From an uncultured Rhizobiaceae group bacterium (GTDB lineage Bacteria; Pseudomonadota; Alphaproteobacteria; Rhizobiales; Rhizobiaceae): DNA of 6,100 nucleotides. Where the stretch lies: NCBI GenBank assembly GCA_905479965.1, contig CAJQOR010000356.1:1-6100 (forward strand). The letters run 5' to 3'. Position 1 is the stretch's first letter; each line of letters begins with the position of its first letter. The notes below the pieces were generated by a model. That model searched no databases. It saw only the letters and a program-made list of their open reading frames with translations, and had not been told where the DNA came from. A program made the translations under genes and the position numbers. This document shows positions 1 through 5,947 of this stretch, in pieces.

Positions 1-1476
1 AAGCGCATCCGCGGGTTTGCAAGCGGTCTTGCATCCATGGGGATCAAAAAAGGCGATACTGTATCAGTGCTTTGCCCGAACATTCCGGAGATGCTTGAAC
101 TTCACTTCGCGCTTCCAATTTCTGGTGCTGTGTTAAATACGCTCAACACGCGATTAGAGCCCGAAACAATAGCCTATATCCTTGATCACGCAGATACAAA
201 GCTCTTAATCGTTGATCAAGAATTTTCTCCGCTCGTTGAAAAAGTATTCAAGATCATGGGGCGTTCAATCCCTATCATCGAAATTCATGACCCCAATGCA
301 CCAAGTCCACATACTCTTGGTGGCAAGAATTATAATGATGTTATTGAGACCATCACTGAAAACGATGCTGATGGCGGTTATCCAGATGACGAATGGGATG
401 CGATTTGTCTTAACTACACGTCTGGCACATCGGGCCGACCAAAGGGTGTAGTTTATCATCACCGCGGCGCATATCTCATTGCTTTGGGCACAATTGCCGC
501 ATGGCAAACACCGCATTATCCAACTTATCTCTCAGTTGTTCCCATGTTCCACTGCAATGGGTGGGGACATCCATGGGTAATGGCGATGCTTGGTGGCACT
601 GTTGTGTTCACGCGCACCATGGCCGCTGAAACTCTTTTAACAGCAATTGAAAAATATTCTGTCACTCACTTTGGTGCAGCACCGATTATTTTACAAATGC
701 TGACTGATGCAAAAACCGATGACATGCGTGCGTTTGAACCTCATGTGAAAGTTCTCACAGCGGGTGCGCCACCGCCGCCAAGTGTTTTAGAAAAAACCAA
801 AGCAATGGGTCTACAGGTTATGCAAGTTTATGGTCTAACGGAAACCTATGGTCATATTTCTCAATGCTTATGGCAAGAAAGTTGGGATGACTTGGAGGCA
901 GCACAACAAGCAGAGCTGCAAGCACAACAAGGTATTGCCATGCCGATGGTTGATGTCGTTACCGTTTTTGACAGATCCACAGGCCAGCCCGTTCCATCTG
1001 ATAGTCAAACCCAAGGCGAGATCGCAATCCGCGGTAACACTGTCATGAAAGGTTACTACAAAGATATAAAAGCTACAGAAGATGCGTTTGTTGGTGGTTA
1101 TTTCTGGTCAGGCGATGGAGCCGTGATGGATGACAAGGGTTATATTCAGATCAAAGACCGCTTAAAAGACGTCATCATTTCGGGCGGAGAAAACATATCC
1201 TCTGTCGAGGTGGAAGCCGTTCTTTTTCGGCATCCATCTGTGCAGGCAGCAGCCATTGTTGCAAAACCTGATCCCAAATGGGGTGAAGTGCCGTGCGCAT
1301 TTGTTGAACTCAGACCCAACGCGAAAGCAAACGAGGATGAGATCATTAGCTTTTGTCGAGAGCATTTAGCAGGCTTTAAGACGCCTAAGAAAATCATATT
1401 TGCAGAATTACCTAAAACCTCAACTGGAAAAATTCAGAAGTTTAAGCTTCGCGAAACAGCCAAGTCACTGGACTAG
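1..1476 (+). CDS. dmdB: Acyl-CoA ligase, DmdB-like (methylmercaptopropionyl-CoA ligase), 5' end cut off by the window
   Basis: An ANL-superfamily AMP-forming acyl-CoA synthetase, probably cytoplasmic, that activates a carboxylic acid with ATP and CoA. The frame is open from base 1 (KRIRGFASGLASMGIKKGD), so the ATG at 37 is internal; about 50 N-terminal residues are probably missing. Counting from that Met, I see the P-loop motif TSGTSGRPKG (128-137), a FHCNGW segment (171-176) typical of the medium-chain/DmdB-type group, YGLTET (265-270), SGDGA (358-362), the hinge region KDRLKDVIISGGENIS (373-388), and the C-terminal PKTSTGKIQK with the presumed catalytic Lys at 465. The gene ends 4 bases before dmdA. 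That adjacency is the main reason to assign methylmercaptopropionate (MMPA), the DmdA product, as substrate. Sequence alone cannot exclude a general short- or medium-chain fatty acyl-CoA ligase. The family call is very secure; the DmdB assignment is moderately secure. Confidence 0.8.
   Translation, partial: KRIRGFASGLASMGIKKGDTVSVLCPNIPEMLELHFALPISGAVLNTLNTRLEPETIAYILDHADTKLLIVDQEFSPLVEKVFKIMGRSIPIIEIHDPNAPSPHTLGGKNYNDVIETITENDADGGYPDDEWDAICLNYTSGTSGRPKGVVYHHRGAYLIALGTIAAWQTPHYPTYLSVVPMFHCNGWGHPWVMAMLGGTVVFTRTMAAETLLTAIEKYSVTHFGAAPIILQMLTDAKTDDMRAFEPHVKVLTAGAPPPPSVLEKTKAMGLQVMQVYGLTETYGHISQCLWQESWDDLEAAQQAELQAQQGIAMPMVDVVTVFDRSTGQPVPSDSQTQGEIAIRGNTVMKGYYKDIKATEDAFVGGYFWSGDGAVMDDKGYIQIKDRLKDVIISGGENISSVEVEAVLFRHPSVQAAAIVAKPDPKWGEVPCAFVELRPNAKANEDEIISFCREHLAGFKTPKKIIFAELPKTSTGKIQKFKLRETAKSLD
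1442..1458 (+). repeat. 17-bp direct repeat, left copy (3' end of dmdB)
   Basis: TTAAGCTTCGCGAAACA here matches TTAAGGTTCGCGAAACA at 2599-2615 in 16 of 17 positions. This copy encodes KLRET near the C-terminus of the ligase and ends 22 bases before the dmdA start. The core TTCGCGAA is a perfect palindrome. The match is seen directly in the sequence; its meaning is unknown. Confidence 0.6.
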
Positions 1477-1480
1477 AACA

Positions 1481-2587
1481 ATGAACCAAATCATCGCACG
1501 ATCATCCCGCCTTCGCGCCACCCCATTTACCTCACGAGTAGAAGCTGCAGGTGTGAAAGGATATTCCGTTTATAATCGCATGCTGTTACCGACAGCCTTT
1601 GAATCAATGGAAGCTGATTATCATCATTTAAAAACCCATGTGCAGGTTTGGGATGTTGCAGTCGAGCGTCAAGTCGAACTCAACGGCCCCGATGCGACAA
1701 AACTCATGCAGGTCTTAACGCCACGTGATTTAAGCAAGATGCAATCTGACCAATGCTACTATGTGCCCATTGTCGATAACAAAGGCAAAATGCTCAATGA
1801 TCCGGTCGCGCTCAAACATAGCGACACGCGCTGGTGGATTTCAATTGCCGATAGCGATTTACTATTGTGGGTCAAAGGTCTAGCGGTTGGTATGGAATTC
1901 GATGTCGACGTCTTCGAGCCAGATGTCTCGCCGCTCGCAGTTCAAGGGCCAAAGTCTGAAGTGTTGATGGAACGGGTGTTTGGTTCCGAAGTGAAAGACA
2001 TTCGCTTCTTCCGCAAAAAACGCCTCAAATTTGCCAATACATCTTTCATTGTCGCCCGATCCGGATACTCAAAACAGGGTGGATTTGAGATTTATGTCGA
2101 AGGTAGCGAACACGGCGTTTACATCTGGGACTCGTTGTTTGAAGAAGGCGAAAATTTAAATGTTCGCGCCGGTTGCCCCAATCTAATTGAACGCATTGAA
2201 AGCGGTTTGCTAAGCTATGGGGGTGATATGAATATGGACAATACCCCACTTGAATGCGGGTTGGCTAAATTTTGCAGTTTGACACAGGATGTCGACTATA
2301 TCGGCAAAGCCGCCCTATTGCGCGAAGCCGAAGAAGGTCCGTCTAAACAAATCCGACCGATATCTATTCTTGGGGAGCCAATCTCACCATTACAATCTCC
2401 CTGCTCGATCATAAATGGCAATCGCGAAGTTGGCAAAATCACAGCAGCTGCTTGGTCGCCTGATTTTAAAACAAATGTGGCGATTGGCATGGTGGATAAA
2501 GATCATTGGGATCCGGGGACCGAGTTTGAGATTTATACCCATGAAGGCAGAAAAAATGCACGAATTGAAGAGAAATTCTGGAATTAG
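1481..2587 (+). CDS. dmdA: Dimethylsulfoniopropionate demethylase DmdA (GcvT fold)
   Basis: Transfers a methyl group from DMSP to tetrahydrofolate, giving MMPA and 5-methyl-THF; a cytoplasmic enzyme of the aminomethyltransferase (GcvT) fold. The product is 368 residues, about the usual DmdA length. Segments I recognise as DmdA-like are RLRATPFTSRVEAAG (10-24), HVQVWDVAVERQVELNGPDA (53-72), LTPRDL (79-84), VSPLAVQGPK (149-158), RSGYSKQGGFEIY (193-205), RAGCPNLIERIE (229-240), and LLSYGGDMNMDNTPLECGL (243-261). E203 and Y205 in GFEIY probably line the folate/DMSP pocket. The frame is open further upstream (an ATG at 1400), but 1481 is preferred because it gives the family N-terminus and lies 4 bases after the dmdB stop; no strong Shine-Dalgarno is visible, so translation may be coupled. 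One oddity is SYGGDM where I recall SYGNDM in relatives. The alternative is a DmdA-like paralog with another methyl donor. Confidence 0.82.
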   Translation: MNQIIARSSRLRATPFTSRVEAAGVKGYSVYNRMLLPTAFESMEADYHHLKTHVQVWDVAVERQVELNGPDATKLMQVLTPRDLSKMQSDQCYYVPIVDNKGKMLNDPVALKHSDTRWWISIADSDLLLWVKGLAVGMEFDVDVFEPDVSPLAVQGPKSEVLMERVFGSEVKDIRFFRKKRLKFANTSFIVARSGYSKQGGFEIYVEGSEHGVYIWDSLFEEGENLNVRAGCPNLIERIESGLLSYGGDMNMDNTPLECGLAKFCSLTQDVDYIGKAALLREAEEGPSKQIRPISILGEPISPLQSPCSIINGNREVGKITAAAWSPDFKTNVAIGMVDKDHWDPGTEFEIYTHEGRKNARIEEKFWN

Positions 2588-2598
2588 TTGTAAATCTG

Positions 2599-2615
2599 TT
2601 AAGGTTCGCGAAACA
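2599..2615 (+). repeat. 17-bp direct repeat, right copy (just after dmdA)
   Basis: TTAAGGTTCGCGAAACA, one mismatch from the copy at 1442-1458. It starts 11 bases after the dmdA stop, so the two copies closely bracket dmdA. Read in one plus-strand frame it gives KVRET, resembling the KLRET of the ligase C-terminus, followed within a few codons by a stop. This could be a relic of a ligase 3' end or coincidence. Confidence 0.55.
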
Positions 2616-2663
2616 CTTAGGATTTATAGTAAACATTAGATTAATACGATTGGTGTTTAAAAA

Positions 2664-2945
2664 ATGGTTTCGTTAAACAAACAAAATAACATCTCGAAGT
2701 TTTTAAATCCTGAGACTCAAGAGGATAGTTACGTTGAAATGTATGATGCTGCTTTGCAGCTTGAACCATTTCAACGTGCAATGATGGCTCAGTATTACTA
2801 TCAACGTGTTCATCTTCGAGAATTAGGCTTACGCATTTCAGCAACTTGTGAATTTCACATCTTACAACGTGTTTTTGGCAGTGCGGCAGAAATTATTTAT
2901 GAGCAATCTGAAAAATATATCGGTGGTCCTGAAGCGCAAGCTTAA
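2664..2945 (+). CDS. Small protein of unknown function, 93 residues
   Basis: I do not recognise this protein. It starts at the ATG at 2664, with no convincing Shine-Dalgarno (the upstream bases are GGTGTTTAAAAA), and ends with TAA. There is no signal peptide, hydrophobic membrane stretch or cysteine pair. Residues 1-20 are polar and probably disordered. Residues 22-85 look strongly helical, with an aromatic/basic middle (FQRAMMAQYYYQRVHLRELG, 36-55) and a final ILQRVFGSAAEIIYEQSEKY helix. The composition is ordinary, and the reading frame is the only substantial one between dmdA and the lactonase, which supports a real gene. The stretch LRELGLRISATCEFHILQRV loosely resembles a helix-turn-helix, but this is too weak for a DNA-binding call. 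It lies 76 bases after dmdA and 179 before the lactonase gene, so it is probably its own unit or a trailing member of the dmd operon. Confidence 0.6.
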   Translation: MVSLNKQNNISKFLNPETQEDSYVEMYDAALQLEPFQRAMMAQYYYQRVHLRELGLRISATCEFHILQRVFGSAAEIIYEQSEKYIGGPEAQA

Positions 2946-2968
2946 GCCAACTCATAGCAAAAACTGAT

Positions 2969-2978
2969 CAAACGTTTG
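2969..2978. promoter_or_regulatory. LacI-family-type operator candidate CAAACGTTTG
   Basis: A perfect 10-bp palindrome with a central CG, the form typical of LacI/GalR-family operators. It lies upstream of a sugar-lactonase gene and over the expected -35 position of the extended -10 element at 2993-3001, which would suit repression. No LacI-family regulator is in the window, so the binding protein is inferred. Confidence 0.35.
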
Positions 2979-2992
2979 CATGCTGTGTCATG

Positions 2993-3001
2993 TGATATGA
3001 T
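2993..3001 (+). promoter_or_regulatory. Extended -10 promoter candidate for the lactonase gene
   Basis: TGATATGAT fits the extended -10 pattern TGnTATAAT with one mismatch in the hexamer. The -35 region (about 2973-2978, CGTTTG) is poor, as is common for extended -10 promoters. Use of this site would give a leader of more than 100 bases before the ATG at 3125. Confidence 0.35.
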
Positions 3002-3043
3002 AATGTCTGTTTTGCACGTTTCAAAATCCTACCTTATCTCATA

Positions 3044-3074
3044 AATGCAATTTACTCCCCACAGATTTTGCATT
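3044..3074. repeat. Inverted repeat AATGCAA / TTGCATT in the lactonase leader
   Basis: Arms at 3044-3050 and 3068-3074 are perfectly complementary over 7 bp, separated by 17 bases. This could be a protein-binding inverted repeat or a weak leader hairpin. Chance is possible in AT-rich DNA. Confidence 0.3.
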
Positions 3075-3124
3075 ACAGACCCGCTGAACAAACCCATTTA
3101 TGCGCACTATTTCTGTGAAATATT

Positions 3125-4024
3125 ATGATAACAAACGATATATTTGTACTCAATTCATCTGATACAACCGTCTTTTCAAATAAAAAATGCCAGCTAGGCG
3201 AAGGTCCTTTGTGGCATCCACTTAGAGCTGAATTACTATGGTTTGATATTACAAATAATATATTACATGCTCAAAATGCGGACCAGCATAGACTTTATAA
3301 CTTTGATCAAAATGTTTCTGCGGCTGCATGGGTCGATGAGACGTCTGTGCTAATTAGCGGTGAAAGTGATCTAAAGATTTTATCTTTGGAAAGCGGTGAA
3401 CAAACGTCGCTCATCAATGTAGATGCAGACAATCACATCACCCGTTCCAACGATGGCCGTGCTGATCGCCAACACGGATTTTGGGTCAGCACAATGGGCA
3501 AGAACGCCGAACAAGATGCTGGTGCGATATACAGATTTTATAAAGGTGAATTGCGTTGTTTGCATAAAAACATCACGATCCCAAATGCAATATGTTTTTC
3601 CCCCAATGGCGATACAGCATATTTCGCAGATTCAATGAAGAAATGTGTCTTTAAGCAAAGATTAGACGTTCAGACCGGATGGCCAATCGCTGAAGCAGAA
3701 ATCTTCATTGATTTCACACCAATGGATAAAACACCAGATGGTGCGGTGGCCGATGCATTGGGAAATATATGGATTGCATTTTGGGGAGAAGCGAGAGTTG
3801 AAGGTTTTTCATCTGATGGTAAGAGCAAGGGCAAAATGAGCTTTCCGACACCTCATACGACATGTCCCGCTTTTGGAGGCGATGATATGTCTACCTTATT
3901 TGTCACAACAGCCATGCAAGGTCTTGATGATGATGCTTTAAGCAAAGACGTGAACGCTGGTAAAACCTTTTCCTCTGCGACCAATATTATCGGCATTGCC
4001 GAGCCAAACGTAGTGTTAGACTAA
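3125..4024 (+). CDS. SMP-30/gluconolactonase/LRE family sugar lactonase
   Basis: A six-bladed beta-propeller metal-dependent lactonase expected to open an aldonolactone in an oxidative sugar pathway (for example L-arabinose, D-xylose, D-galactose or gluconate); the sugar cannot be read from sequence. The product is 299 residues, full length for the family, with no signal peptide, so cytoplasmic. The expected metal ligands are present: E26 in LGEGPLW, N154 in IPNAICFSPNG, and D205 in TPDGAVAD. The substrate-side motif RSNDGRAD (107-114) supplies the usual Arg and Asn, followed by GFWVSTMG. The ATG at 3125 puts GEGP about 25 residues in, as is normal, but its Shine-Dalgarno is not obvious. Upstream lie an extended -10 element and a LacI-type palindrome, suggesting control by a sugar-responsive repressor. 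It stands alone, convergent with the M56 gene, with no dehydrogenase or dehydratase partner in view. Confidence 0.9.
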   Translation: MITNDIFVLNSSDTTVFSNKKCQLGEGPLWHPLRAELLWFDITNNILHAQNADQHRLYNFDQNVSAAAWVDETSVLISGESDLKILSLESGEQTSLINVDADNHITRSNDGRADRQHGFWVSTMGKNAEQDAGAIYRFYKGELRCLHKNITIPNAICFSPNGDTAYFADSMKKCVFKQRLDVQTGWPIAEAEIFIDFTPMDKTPDGAVADALGNIWIAFWGEARVEGFSSDGKSKGKMSFPTPHTTCPAFGGDDMSTLFVTTAMQGLDDDALSKDVNAGKTFSSATNIIGIAEPNVVLD

Positions 4025-4049
4025 AGCTTAATCACAAAATTGAAGGTGT

Positions 4050-4080
4050 TTTATGCAGCCTTACTAATAGGCTGTATAAA
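4050..4080. terminator. Hairpin at the convergent gene junction, possible bidirectional terminator
   Basis: Arms TTTATGCAGCC (4050-4060) and GGCTGTATAAA (4070-4080) pair over 11 bp with one G-T wobble, leaving a 9-base loop. The hairpin lies between the lactonase stop (4024) and the end of the oppositely oriented M56 gene, and overlaps that gene's last codons. The position suits a shared terminator, but neither strand has a real T-run after the stem, so it may be only a 3'-end-stabilising hairpin. Confidence 0.45.
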
Positions 4081-5203
4081 GGCTCGCACTACCCTGATTG
4101 CGTTTTTCCAAACGCTCAAGATTTATGATCGTTGATAGCATCAAGCGATCATGGCTCCAGTCAGCAGGTTTTTGCACGGTGAAAGAAATTATACCCGCAA
4201 ACGCCACCATCAAAATGGCTAAAAGCGCGAGGCGGATCTTGGAAAAACCAGTGTCCCAGCCTGTGACCGCTGATAAAAGTCTGTTTTCCAAAAGCTTTTT
4301 CGGACGCGCTGAAAAAAACCCAGCTTGTGTTTGAATGAGCGCAACCTCTGGAACTCTAACTTTAAATAAGCTTGCGCGCTTGAACCGGCCATTACAAACG
4401 CGAAGTAGACATTCACAATAGTCTCTCGCTGAAAATAAACCGCGTTTGAGAACGTTTTGATCACATGACAATTCGCGAAGTTCTTCGATCTCGCGTTTAA
4501 AATAATGAAACGCCGGGTTCCAGAAGAAAAAAGGTGTCAGCAATGCAAACGCAAACTCCCAGTCAACATCTTTCTGGCGCAGATGCTGTAACTCATGCGC
4601 AATAGAGACTTTAAGATCGATGCTATTGCCGAGCATGCTGGATGGTAAAACAACATAATGATAGCGCAATGTACGCGTTGAAAATGGAATACGAATTTTA
4701 TCAGCCAAGACTAATTTTAACTGACCACAACTCCGCCAGTCATGTGCTTCGTCTAAAATTCTTGATAGCTTAAACATGGTGAAAACAGCGCGTGCCACCA
4801 TCAAAAATGCAGTGATGATACCACCATATAAAACCATGGTTACGAAAATGTGGTTTGGATCAGATAATTCTGTCATTACATTCTGGCGAAATGTCAAAAT
4901 GCTTTCCAAGAAGCTTGGATTTAAATGAATATTGCCCTGCAGATATTGCGCCAAAACCAGCTCTGAAAGCGTCACCGGCACCGGCAGTGCGGATGCAAAA
5001 TAATAACTGTAAAGTGTAAGAATAATTGGGAATAAAAACGTCGCTAACAAAAGCGTTTTGACCAAGCCAAGCTGTACGGCAAAAGCGCGAGCCGTATCAG
5101 TATTCTTCATAATTTTCCGGCCTAAAAACCAAATTAAAGCCGACCCCAGCATAAGTAAATTAACGTCGATATAGCTGGTTACGAGTGTTTCAACCTGAAT
5201 CAT
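4064..5203 (-). CDS. M56-family (BlaR1/MecR1-like) membrane metalloprotease without a sensor domain
   Basis: A BlaR1/MecR1-type integral membrane zinc protease of 379 residues that in known systems inactivates its partner BlaI/MecI repressor after sensing a signal. Membrane segments are visible at about 11-29, 46-70, 118-143 and 322-344, plus a hydrophobic FFFWNP patch near 225-230. The zinc motif HELQH is at 203-207, and the downstream REIEELRELSCDQNVL (237-252) supplies the acidic third-ligand region typical of M56. After the last membrane segment only about 35 residues remain, so the roughly 250-residue penicillin-binding sensor domain of BlaR1 is absent, and so are its Ser-x-x-Lys motifs; the signal is unknown. 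The start at 5203 overlaps the repressor gene by 14 bases and has a good Shine-Dalgarno, so the two are translationally coupled. The family is secure; the role is inferred. Confidence 0.88.
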   Translation of the reverse strand: MIQVETLVTSYIDVNLLMLGSALIWFLGRKIMKNTDTARAFAVQLGLVKTLLLATFLFPIILTLYSYYFASALPVPVTLSELVLAQYLQGNIHLNPSFLESILTFRQNVMTELSDPNHIFVTMVLYGGIITAFLMVARAVFTMFKLSRILDEAHDWRSCGQLKLVLADKIRIPFSTRTLRYHYVVLPSSMLGNSIDLKVSIAHELQHLRQKDVDWEFAFALLTPFFFWNPAFHYFKREIEELRELSCDQNVLKRGLFSARDYCECLLRVCNGRFKRASLFKVRVPEVALIQTQAGFFSARPKKLLENRLLSAVTGWDTGFSKIRLALLAILMVAFAGIISFTVQKPADWSHDRLMLSTIINLERLEKRNQGSASLYTAY

Positions 5204-5585
5204 CCCCCAGTTTCCTCCCTAGAAGCACCCTCAACTCCTCCAAAGCATCTTGCGTTAAATGGTCATCATTTACAAGTGTTGCGACCAACGCAGCGGGTGT
5301 ATTATCGAATAGTTTGGCTGACACATCTTTCAAAAGTCGTGATTGGTACTCATTTTTCGACAAAATAGCGGAATAAATCAACGATTTACCGTCTTTTTTG
5401 CTTGAAACAAACCCTTTTTGCTCCAAAATTCTCAAAATGGTTGCAGCTGATGTATAGGCAAGGTTCCTGTCCTTATCCATCTTGGAAAGAACATCCCGTA
5501 CACTGGCATCACCCAGCTCCCAAAGTAACGTCATGAATTCCAGTTCAACCTCGGTTAGGAGCTCATGCGTCTTACGTTTTCTCAT
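5190..5585 (-). CDS. BlaI/MecI/CopY-family transcriptional repressor
   Basis: A 131-residue winged-helix repressor, normal length for the family. The N-terminal DNA-binding domain (about 8-75) shows the family pattern: LTEVELEFMTLLWELGDASV (10-29), then LAYTSAATILRILEQKGFV (42-60, recognition helix), then the wing DGKSLIYSA. The C-terminal third (about 78-122) is helical and matches the dimerisation part that carries the protease-sensitive bond in BlaI and MecI. The ATG at 5585 is preceded by a modest GGTGG. It overlaps the M56 gene by 14 bases, forming the classical repressor-protease pair. A palindrome 56 bases upstream is a candidate autoregulatory operator. No beta-lactamase or penicillin-binding protein gene is in view, so the regulon is unknown and the name blaI would overstate the case. 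Confidence 0.92.
   Translation of the reverse strand: MRKRKTHELLTEVELEFMTLLWELGDASVRDVLSKMDKDRNLAYTSAATILRILEQKGFVSSKKDGKSLIYSAILSKNEYQSRLLKDVSAKLFDNTPAALVATLVNDDHLTQDALEELRVLLGRKLGDDSG
5214..5220 (-). promoter_or_regulatory. Shine-Dalgarno for the M56 gene, inside the repressor gene
   Basis: On the minus strand AGGGAGG stands 10 bases before the M56 ATG at 5203, within the last codons of the repressor gene. It supports the 5203 start and independent re-initiation at the 14-base overlap. Confidence 0.6.
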
Positions 5586-5640
5586 ATTGCGCCACCAATT
5601 TATTGTTTAACATCTCTGTTTTATCTCAATATGTCGCCAC

Positions 5641-5650
5641 TTACTAGTAA
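5641..5650. promoter_or_regulatory. Candidate BlaI-type operator TTACTAGTAA
   Basis: A perfect 10-bp palindrome in the 84-base gap between glpU and the repressor gene, 56 bases upstream of the repressor start. BlaI/MecI/CopY proteins bind short AT-rich dyads with TACT/AGTA- or TACA/TGTA-like half-sites and usually repress their own gene, so position and form both fit. The surrounding promoter hexamers are weak: on the minus strand TTTACT could be a -35, with GATAAA further downstream at poor spacing. Confidence 0.4.
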
Positions 5651-5669
5651 ATTAATAGATGAGCCTTAA

Positions 5670-5945
5670 TCATACTTTTGAAAAGCAAAATACGAACCAG
5701 CATACGCCTAAAATTAACGGAATCCATAACGGCATTCCAATCAATCCAAGCCAAGCAAGAAAGATATAGACAGTTCCTAAAATACTCAGGAACAAACGAT
5801 CTCCTCGGGTCGTCACAATGCGCAACGCGCCCATTCTTTCGTCGCCACCAGGTCGTTTGATCTCAATGATCGTTAAAAGAATAATTGCCGAAAAAATTCC
5901 AACAAAAATTAGCGCCGTAGGCCAGGTCCAAGCCATCCAACTCAT
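5670..5945 (-). CDS. glpU: GlpU-like DUF2160 membrane protein of a glycerol ABC transporter
   Basis: A 91-residue inner-membrane protein of the DUF2160 family, found in glycerol ABC transporter operons (glpSTPQUV in rhizobia), where its exact role is unclear. Three hydrophobic segments are visible at about 4-27, 50-70 and 72-88. Between the first two lies the family signature RPGGDERMGALRIVTTRGDR (31-50), which makes the call. The ATG at 5945 is 2 bases after the glpQ stop, with GGGGAG 9 bases ahead as Shine-Dalgarno, so it is co-transcribed with glpQ. It appears to be the last gene of the operon here: the next gene downstream is the BlaI-type repressor, 84 bases away, and not the substrate-binding protein gene that usually follows. 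Confidence 0.85.
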   Translation of the reverse strand: MSWMAWTWPTALIFVGIFSAIILLTIIEIKRPGGDERMGALRIVTTRGDRLFLSILGTVYIFLAWLGLIGMPLWIPLILGVCWFVFCFSKV

Positions 5946-5947
5946 AA

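Noticed and set aside
1146..1397. Open frames on the minus strand within the ligase gene
   Set aside because: They are antisense to a clearly coding, motif-rich frame and carry no recognisable protein features.
2591..2614. A possible CtrA-type TTAA-N7-TTAA site after dmdA
   Set aside because: Only one TTAA half-site is present at the right spacing (the second reads GAAA), so the match is not supported.
2602..2630. Promoter for the 93-residue protein using TATAGT at 2625-2630
   Set aside because: The -10-like hexamer is fair, but no -35 stands at 16-18 bases. AT-rich DNA yields such hexamers often.
2415..2639. A plus-strand frame overlapping the end of dmdA and ending in KVRET...SKH
   Set aside because: Most of it is out of frame with DmdA, whose C-terminus is intact to 2587. 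Only the last part touches the 17-bp repeat, so it is not called a gene.
4098..4334. Plus-strand open frame inside the M56 gene
   Set aside because: It is antisense to the membrane-protease coding frame and has no start signal or family resemblance.
4064..5203. Calling the protease BlaR1 or MecR1 and the locus a beta-lactam resistance system
   Set aside because: The penicillin-binding sensor domain is absent and no beta-lactamase or PBP2a-type gene is in the window.
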